Shown here: positions 59,233-64,000 of the stretch, one piece after another
Numbering within the stretch: the stretch's first letter is position 1
Layout of the letters: each line of letters begins with the position of its first letter
Source: Flavobacterium aquatile LMG 4008 = ATCC 11947
GTDB taxonomy: Bacteria; Bacteroidota; Bacteroidia; Flavobacteriales; Flavobacteriaceae
Assembly: GCF_000757385.1 (NCBI RefSeq)
Contig: NZ_JRHH01000003.1
Span: 744,001-808,000 of the forward strand
Direction: 5' to 3'
DNA: 64,000 nucleotides
Translations under genes and position numbers: made by a program
The notes under the pieces: generated by a model
Database searches by the model: none
Seen by the model: the letters and a program-made list of their open reading frames with translations, nothing else
What the model was told of the DNA's origin: nothing

Positions 59233-59337
59233 ATGTCAAATTTTAATTGATTAATTAGATTTTTTAATTTATACATGATGAAAAATATAAATCTTAATTT
59301 AGATTGTGTAACAATGTTTACTTATAATTAGCCGAAA

Positions 59338-59370
59338 TTTGTAGATATAAATTAATGTTTTATAAAGTTT
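59338..59370 (+). promoter_or_regulatory. Promoter-like boxes of the 59.4 kb RNA
   Basis: TTTG at 59338-59341 is followed by TATAAAGTTTA (59361-59371), a loose TAnnTTTG, at the normal distance. Transcription would start about 59374, at the base of the inverted repeat. Confidence 0.4.
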
Positions 59371-59373
59371 AAA

Positions 59374-59519
59374 GACTTAACTACATCGTATTTATTTTCT
59401 TCTTTTTTTTACAAAGCAATTCGTAAATTAATTTTTCATTCTGGGGTATTGATTCATGAAGAAATTTACTTACGATGTAGTTACCAATCCACAACAGCAA
59501 TGTTGTGGATTTTTTTTCT
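59374..59519 (+). ncRNA. Structured noncoding RNA candidate (6S-like architecture)
   Basis: AACTACATCGTA (59375-59386) and TACGATGTAGTT (59471-59482) are perfect 12-base inverted repeats, with TTTCTTC and GAAGAAA as a possible inner helix and an open, T-rich middle. A strong terminator follows at once. There is no ORF. A closing helix, large central bubble, promoter and terminator are the hallmarks of 6S RNA; Flavobacteria carry a dedicated 6S-Flavo class. Whether this one belongs to it cannot be settled by eye. Confidence 0.55.
59486..59519 (+). terminator. Intrinsic terminator of the ncRNA candidate
   Basis: AATCCACAACA and TGTTGTGGATT pair over 11 bp around a four-base loop, then eight Ts. 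No coding gene ends before it, so it most likely ends a noncoding transcript. Confidence 0.85.
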
Positions 59520-59656
59520 AAAAAACATATAAAATCATTGCACAAAATTAGATATCTTACATTATTTTAGATAATAAATGCTATTTGGTTCTATTATTTT
59601 ATTAAATTTGATGAGAGTTCCCAAAATTCTGCCAAATAAAATGCTATAATAGTGAT

Positions 59657-62600
59657 ATGAAAAGAAAATTAGATTTCATTTTCTTATGGATATTAGTTTT
59701 GCCTATTTCGATGATGGGCTTCACATTTACCGCCAACGCAACAGATGAATCTTGCGCTGGAAACGGAACCATAACTTTTACAACTTCCAACCCTAATCCT
59801 AGTGGTTCAATACTTTTTGTTGTTTATAAATTACCCGAGACCACAACTCCATATGCAACTGTAAGTAGTTCTATAATTAATGGACTTTCAGCTGGAACTT
59901 ACAATATTATTGCTCGAGAAACAGTTAATGGAGTTACTACTACTCAACAACAACAGGTAGTAATTAATAATACAATTGTTCCTCTAGTTTATAGTGTAAC
60001 AGCATTAAATCAGGCGTGTTCATCAACAAGTACTATTTCAGTAGATATAATTTCTGGAGTTGGCACTTCCTATGAAATAATTGATGGACCAATGCTTTTT
60101 CCATCTCAAACAAGTAATGTATTTACAGGTTTAATAGCTGGAATATACCGCGTTAGAGTTTTTGATGATTGTGGAACAGGAGTAGTTCAAACTTTTACAG
60201 TCACTTTAAATCCAGCCGGATTAACCATAAATCAACCGGTAATTACTAATACTGCGCCACCTTCATGTAATTTTATTGTTGTAACCAATACTTTAACTCC
60301 TGCATCTGGAACTGTAATTGGTTATCCCTTGGATATTACGTATACAGTTAATCCTCCAAACGGAGGTTCACCAATAATTACAACTTCTACATTAAATACT
60401 GGAAATGCAACTTCACAAAATTTAGTCTTAACAATTCCTGATTATATTAATGAGACTTATGATTATTCAATTTCAATTACAGATGCTTGCGGTGCAACTT
60501 ATACTGAAAATTTTCCGTTAGATAATTCAATACAAATATCAAGCAATATTAATATTTTAGAATGTAATCAGAATTATTTTTCGTTGAATATTAGTAATTT
60601 CACACCACCATTTAATTTAAATTTCACTTCTGTTCCTGCTGGATTTGATCCTGCTTTATACAATAGTGGTTATCCCGGACCATTTTCTACAAGTATGGTT
60701 GAGTTTGGTTCAGATACTAATATTACACCTTTAGGTAGTTATACGGTAGAAATTGTTGACAGTTGCGGAAGAACTGGAACCAGAGTTTTTACTATAGATT
60801 TTATTCAACCTGAACCCAACGTGTTTGCTGCAAGTAATGGTTGTTTATCCAATACTGGAAATTTTACTATTTCAATTACCAATTTTGATATTGTTACAGC
60901 CGTGATAACTTCGGCTCCAGCTGGATATCCCAATTCGTTGCCGCATACAGTTTCTACGTTTATTAACTCGCAAGGAGATTTAGTTATGAATCCTGTGCCG
61001 TTTGGTGATTATATAGTTGACTTAATTGATGAATGCGGTACTGTTTTACCTCCAGTTTCAGTCACAGTTTCTGCCTATGTCGATCAAGGTAATTCAGTTA
61101 ATTTTAGACCAGGATGTGCCTTAGGTTTTACTTCTTTAGAATTATCAAGTAATAATGGTGGTTTTACTTCTGTTATAATTTCATCAGCTCCATCTGCTTA
61201 TACAGCAACTTTGCCAAATAATATTACTGGAAATATTCTTGCTAATGGTAGATTATATTTAGATAATTTACCACAAGGAACTTATATTTTTGATATTGTA
61301 GATGTATGTGGTTTTACAACTTCTTATACAGTTGATGCACAGGGTTATTCAATTTCAGATAATACTTCATCACTACAAATTAATTGTGGTTCTTTCAATG
61401 TGCCACTTTCTTTTGCAAGTAATGGTGTTATGGCTCAAAGTTTCTGGTTGCAAAAGCTCATCGATCCAGCAACAAATACTTGGGGTCATCCTGGAACTAA
61501 CGTGGTTTACACAGAAGGCACAATTCCTGATGGAAATAACTCGTATCAATTAATAAATTTCACATCCAATTTTAACTTATCCTTTAACGGCACTTTTAGA
61601 ATTTTTAGACATTTTCTATCGTTTAATAACGGAGCATCTGTTTTAAGTGGTGCCAATTCTTCTATTGATAAGAATTGTTTTGAAGTTATCAATCCAGGTT
61701 TAGATTTCGATCAAGCATTGGAAATTCTCAGTACTAATAGACTATTTTGCTCTTCATCAGGAACTTTAGATGTAGTTCTTTCTGCAACAGGTGAAGCGCC
61801 ACTAAATTATTCGATTATTACTCAAAACGGTACACCATTTTTTTTAGATAATGGAACTTCCAATATTTTTTACAATCTTCCAACTGGTGTTTATACTTTT
61901 CAAGTGGAAGATGTATGCGGAAACATTGTTACAAAAATCTATGATGTTGCGGCTTTGTCATCTTTCATTAATGCCAGTCAACCAGATGATTTATTGCAAT
62001 GTACTAACTTAATTACGGGTAATGAAACATTTAATCTAGGTGTTCAAACGCCAATTATTTTAGGGTCATTACCGCCAGCTGAGTATTCTATTAGTTATCA
62101 TGTTTCTGTAAATGATGCTCAAAATGATGTAAATGAAATTACCAATTTAACTAATTTTAATCCAACTACGAATCCACAAACGATTTATGTCAGAATGATT
62201 TTTAATGCTGTACCCGATTGTTATGATATAAAATCATTTGATGTAATTGTCGGACAGAATCCAGTAATTACAACACCATCAAATACACTTGGATGCAGTT
62301 CAAGTCCGGTTACTTTAGATGCATCGGCAGGAAATCTTCCTACAACTACTTATTTATGGTCGACAGGTGCCACTACGCCAACCATAACAGTTTCTCAACT
62401 TGGAGTTACTAATCTTACGGTTACAGCTACCAATAGTTATGGTTTAAATTTTTGTTCTAATACTAAAGATATTACTGTAACAATATCTGAGCAACCTGAA
62501 ATCGAGCAGCTTGTTACTGTTGATTGGACGGAAAATGATAATTCAATTACGGTTCTCACAACCAATACAGGTGCTTTTGAATATTCATTGGATGATGTTA

Positions 62601-62962
62601 TTTATCAAGATTCAAATGTGTTTTCTAATCTTGTTCCAGGATTCTATACAGTTTATGCAAAAGATAAATTTGGTTGTGGAAAAACACAACAAGTTATCTG
62701 GATTCTTTATTACATCAGATTTTTTACACCAAATGGTGATGGTGTTAACGAAACGTGGAGAATTAGAAATTCTCAATTTGAAGAAAATTTAACGGTCGTA
62801 ATATTTGACAGATATGGTAAAGTAATTACCTCTTTTGGTTCTGATGATCAAGGTTGGGATGGATTTTATAATGGGCAACAAGCAATTTCCGACGATTATT
62901 GGTTTTTGGTTAGTAGACAAGATGGACGAACTCATCATGGACATTTTGCTTTAAAGCGATAA
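59657..62962 (+). CDS. Large type IX secreted protein with type B (gliding-motility-associated) C-terminal domain
   Basis: An 1101-residue exported protein. After the signal peptide (about 1-28, ending F-T-A-N-A) it is a chain of beta-rich, Thr/Asn/Ser-rich repeats of about 90-100 residues, many ending D-x-C-G (D-D-C-G, D-A-C-G, D-S-C-G, D-E-C-G, D-V-C-G). The last 85 residues are the type B sorting domain: F-F-T-P-N-G-D-G-V-N-E-T-W, I-F-D-R-Y-G-K-V, W-D-G-x-Y-N-G-Q, and D-D-Y-W-F. It is probably an adhesin or part of the cell-surface matrix. Ligand unknown. Confidence 0.93.
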   Translation: MKRKLDFIFLWILVLPISMMGFTFTANATDESCAGNGTITFTTSNPNPSGSILFVVYKLPETTTPYATVSSSIINGLSAGTYNIIARETVNGVTTTQQQQVVINNTIVPLVYSVTALNQACSSTSTISVDIISGVGTSYEIIDGPMLFPSQTSNVFTGLIAGIYRVRVFDDCGTGVVQTFTVTLNPAGLTINQPVITNTAPPSCNFIVVTNTLTPASGTVIGYPLDITYTVNPPNGGSPIITTSTLNTGNATSQNLVLTIPDYINETYDYSISITDACGATYTENFPLDNSIQISSNINILECNQNYFSLNISNFTPPFNLNFTSVPAGFDPALYNSGYPGPFSTSMVEFGSDTNITPLGSYTVEIVDSCGRTGTRVFTIDFIQPEPNVFAASNGCLSNTGNFTISITNFDIVTAVITSAPAGYPNSLPHTVSTFINSQGDLVMNPVPFGDYIVDLIDECGTVLPPVSVTVSAYVDQGNSVNFRPGCALGFTSLELSSNNGGFTSVIISSAPSAYTATLPNNITGNILANGRLYLDNLPQGTYIFDIVDVCGFTTSYTVDAQGYSISDNTSSLQINCGSFNVPLSFASNGVMAQSFWLQKLIDPATNTWGHPGTNVVYTEGTIPDGNNSYQLINFTSNFNLSFNGTFRIFRHFLSFNNGASVLSGANSSIDKNCFEVINPGLDFDQALEILSTNRLFCSSSGTLDVVLSATGEAPLNYSIITQNGTPFFLDNGTSNIFYNLPTGVYTFQVEDVCGNIVTKIYDVAALSSFINASQPDDLLQCTNLITGNETFNLGVQTPIILGSLPPAEYSISYHVSVNDAQNDVNEITNLTNFNPTTNPQTIYVRMIFNAVPDCYDIKSFDVIVGQNPVITTPSNTLGCSSSPVTLDASAGNLPTTTYLWSTGATTPTITVSQLGVTNLTVTATNSYGLNFCSNTKDITVTISEQPEIEQLVTVDWTENDNSITVLTTNTGAFEYSLDDVIYQDSNVFSNLVPGFYTVYAKDKFGCGKTQQVIWILYYIRFFTPNGDGVNETWRIRNSQFEENLTVVIFDRYGKVITSFGSDDQGWDGFYNGQQAISDDYWFLVSRQDGRTHHGHFALKR

Positions 62963-63116
62963 TTTTGTAATCTAATTATTTTCTGATGGTTAGGGTAAAA
63001 CCTAATAGTATTAAATCTTAAAATTTTCACATATTTTTCATAATCTTATATTAATCAATCGGATTTTTGTTTGCTTATTAGTAACTTTATAAAACTAATA
63101 TAAAAACAAATAAACC

Positions 63117-63431
63117 ATGCAAATTCTAATTAACACAGACAAAAACGTAGACGGAAACGAAAGAGCAATAAACTATTATACAGCAGAATTAAAAAGAGAA
63201 TTAGACCGATTTGATGATAAAATCACAAGAGTAGAAGTACATTTTGGAGATGAAAATGGAGAAAAATTTGGAAAGAATGACAAGCGTTGTATGTTAGAAG
63301 TTCGATTACAGAAAAAACAACCAATTGTAGTTACTGATCACGCAGAATCTCCTGAAAAAGCATTCTATCATGCAGTTGAAAAGCTTAAAAAAGTATTGAA
63401 TTCAACATTCGAAAAAATGCGTGAATATTAA
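63117..63431 (+). CDS. HPF/RaiA family ribosome-associated protein
   Basis: A 104-residue protein of the short ribosome hibernation/sigma-54-modulation type. The V-x-V-H-F-G-D-E strand with N-D-K-R-C-M-L-E-V-R and the A-F-Y-H-A-V-E-K-L-K-K-V-L helix fit. The protein would bind the small subunit in slow growth. It lacks the long C-terminal dimerisation tail of long HPF. Confidence 0.85.
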   Translation: MQILINTDKNVDGNERAINYYTAELKRELDRFDDKITRVEVHFGDENGEKFGKNDKRCMLEVRLQKKQPIVVTDHAESPEKAFYHAVEKLKKVLNSTFEKMREY

Positions 63432-63441
63432 TATAAAAAGT

Positions 63442-63474
63442 AAAAGCCTAGTGAGTTTTCATTAGGCTTTTTTT
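63442..63474. terminator. Bidirectional terminator
   Basis: AAAAGCCTA-GTGA and TCA-TTAGGCTTTT pair (one mismatch) between the convergent HPF and glycosyltransferase genes, with A and T runs on both sides. Confidence 0.8.
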
Positions 63475-63476
63475 AA

Positions 63477-64000
63477 TTATTTTATTTCAAATTTATAATT
63501 TATAATATATTTAATAACTGCAATTGGACTTGCATAATTATCATAATATTGTCTTACGTTTTCAGATAAATAGTTGCAATAGTTATCATTAGTAAGCAAT
63601 AATTCTACACCAGCATTTAATTCATCGTCTGTTGTTGCTATGTGAATGTGTTTTGCATGAATCAATTCTTCGGGTAGTTTATTAGAGATTGGGGTGGAAA
63701 TAATTGGTTTTCCTAAAGCCAAAAATTCGCCTAGTTTCCAGCCATGGCATTTATGAACCGATGGCGTGTTAAATACAATTTTAGATAAAATAGTTTTGGC
63801 TACATATTCTTTGGCAGAATAAGATTTATAGAATAATATATTTTTAAATCCTTGAGGTATTAAAGTATCTTTTGATGTAAAAAAGCCTCCTTCAAATTCG
63901 CAGTCATTTGATTTACAAGCTTCTATAAATTTTTTTCGCAAAAGATTGGTTCTAGACATAGAATCTGAATCTTGCCATAAACTAGCAATCATATAGATGT
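63477..64000 (-). CDS. Glycosyltransferase, C-terminal part (runs off the right edge)
   Basis: The reading frame stays open to the window edge, so the Met at 63990-63992 need not be the start. The 170 visible residues look like the C-terminal Rossmann half of a GT-B glycosyltransferase: K-C-H-G-W-K-L-G-E-F-L-A-L-G-K-P-I-I-S-T-P-I is the usual nucleotide-sugar-binding G-E-x-x-A-x-G-x-P segment. Donor and acceptor unknown. Confidence 0.75.
   Translation of the reverse strand, partial: IYMIASLWQDSDSMSRTNLLRKKFIEACKSNDCEFEGGFFTSKDTLIPQGFKNILFYKSYSAKEYVAKTILSKIVFNTPSVHKCHGWKLGEFLALGKPIISTPISNKLPEELIHAKHIHIATTDDELNAGVELLLTNDNYCNYLSENVRQYYDNYASPIAVIKYIINYKFEIK

Overview
The window is AT-rich DNA from a member of the Bacteroidota, most likely Flavobacterium or a close relative. 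The evidence is the family content (type IX secretion C-terminal sorting domains, DUF3667, a BT_3928-type DoxX protein, bacillithiol deacetylase BshB1, menaquinone genes next to a stand-alone hotdog thioesterase), the weak Shine-Dalgarno signals, and promoters of the Bacteroidota TTTG-N19/21-TAnnTTTG type. The clearest promoters precede the tRNA-His gene and purL.

Left part (1-12 kb): folate (folP), a DUF1599 protein, rlmH, and a minus-strand fatty-acid beta-oxidation operon under a MarR-type regulator (marR, bifunctional hydroxyacyl-CoA dehydrogenase/enoyl hydratase, thiolase, a four-helix-bundle protein, acyl-CoA dehydrogenase).

RNA-repair and defence island (about 11.1-24.2 kb): a divergent WYL-domain regulator faces Hen1 (3'-terminal ribose 2'-O-methyltransferase), a stand-alone Pnkp-type RNA ligase, and a T4-Pnkp-like 5'-kinase/3'-phosphatase. 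Together these make a complete but physically split Pnkp/Hen1 RNA-repair set. A short tRNA-like element and TatD nuclease follow. Next come a GIY-YIG nuclease gene bracketed by 100-bp repeats, an uncharacterised protein, and two pol-beta-type nucleotidyltransferases of the kind found with RNA ligases. Those two genes tightly enclose a two-gene Hachiman anti-phage system (HamA nuclease, HamB helicase). RNA end-healing, nucleotide addition and DNA-directed phage defence thus sit in one array. This is the most notable part of the window.

Middle (24-38 kb): small membrane and secreted proteins, DUF3667, an SDR with an AraC regulator, a VOC protein, a DUF6624 protein, an esterase, an acyl-CoA ligase, an LTA-synthase-like sulfatase, a GH92 glycosidase and an XRE regulator. 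Upstream of the XRE gene lies a remarkable array of at least 14 degenerate 21-bp repeats. A second accessory patch (38.1-40.6 kb) holds REP-like hairpins, an IS110 transposase remnant, an attC-like folded element and two PD-(D/E)XK-type proteins, one of them membrane anchored.

Right part (40.6-64 kb): purL, which carries a heptanucleotide repeat inside its reading frame; an LRR protein with a type IX sorting domain; a beta-helix lipoprotein; menI-menF; bshB1; tRNA-His; lpxD; an M28 peptidase; a second DUF3667 protein; and a Crp/Fnr-TauE-persulfide dioxygenase sulfur module. These are followed by a structured ncRNA candidate (possibly 6S-Flavo-like), a giant type-B type IX secreted protein, an HPF/RaiA protein and the end of a glycosyltransferase. 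Several intergenic gaps carry short tandem arrays with a 7-bp period, a theme that recurs across the window.
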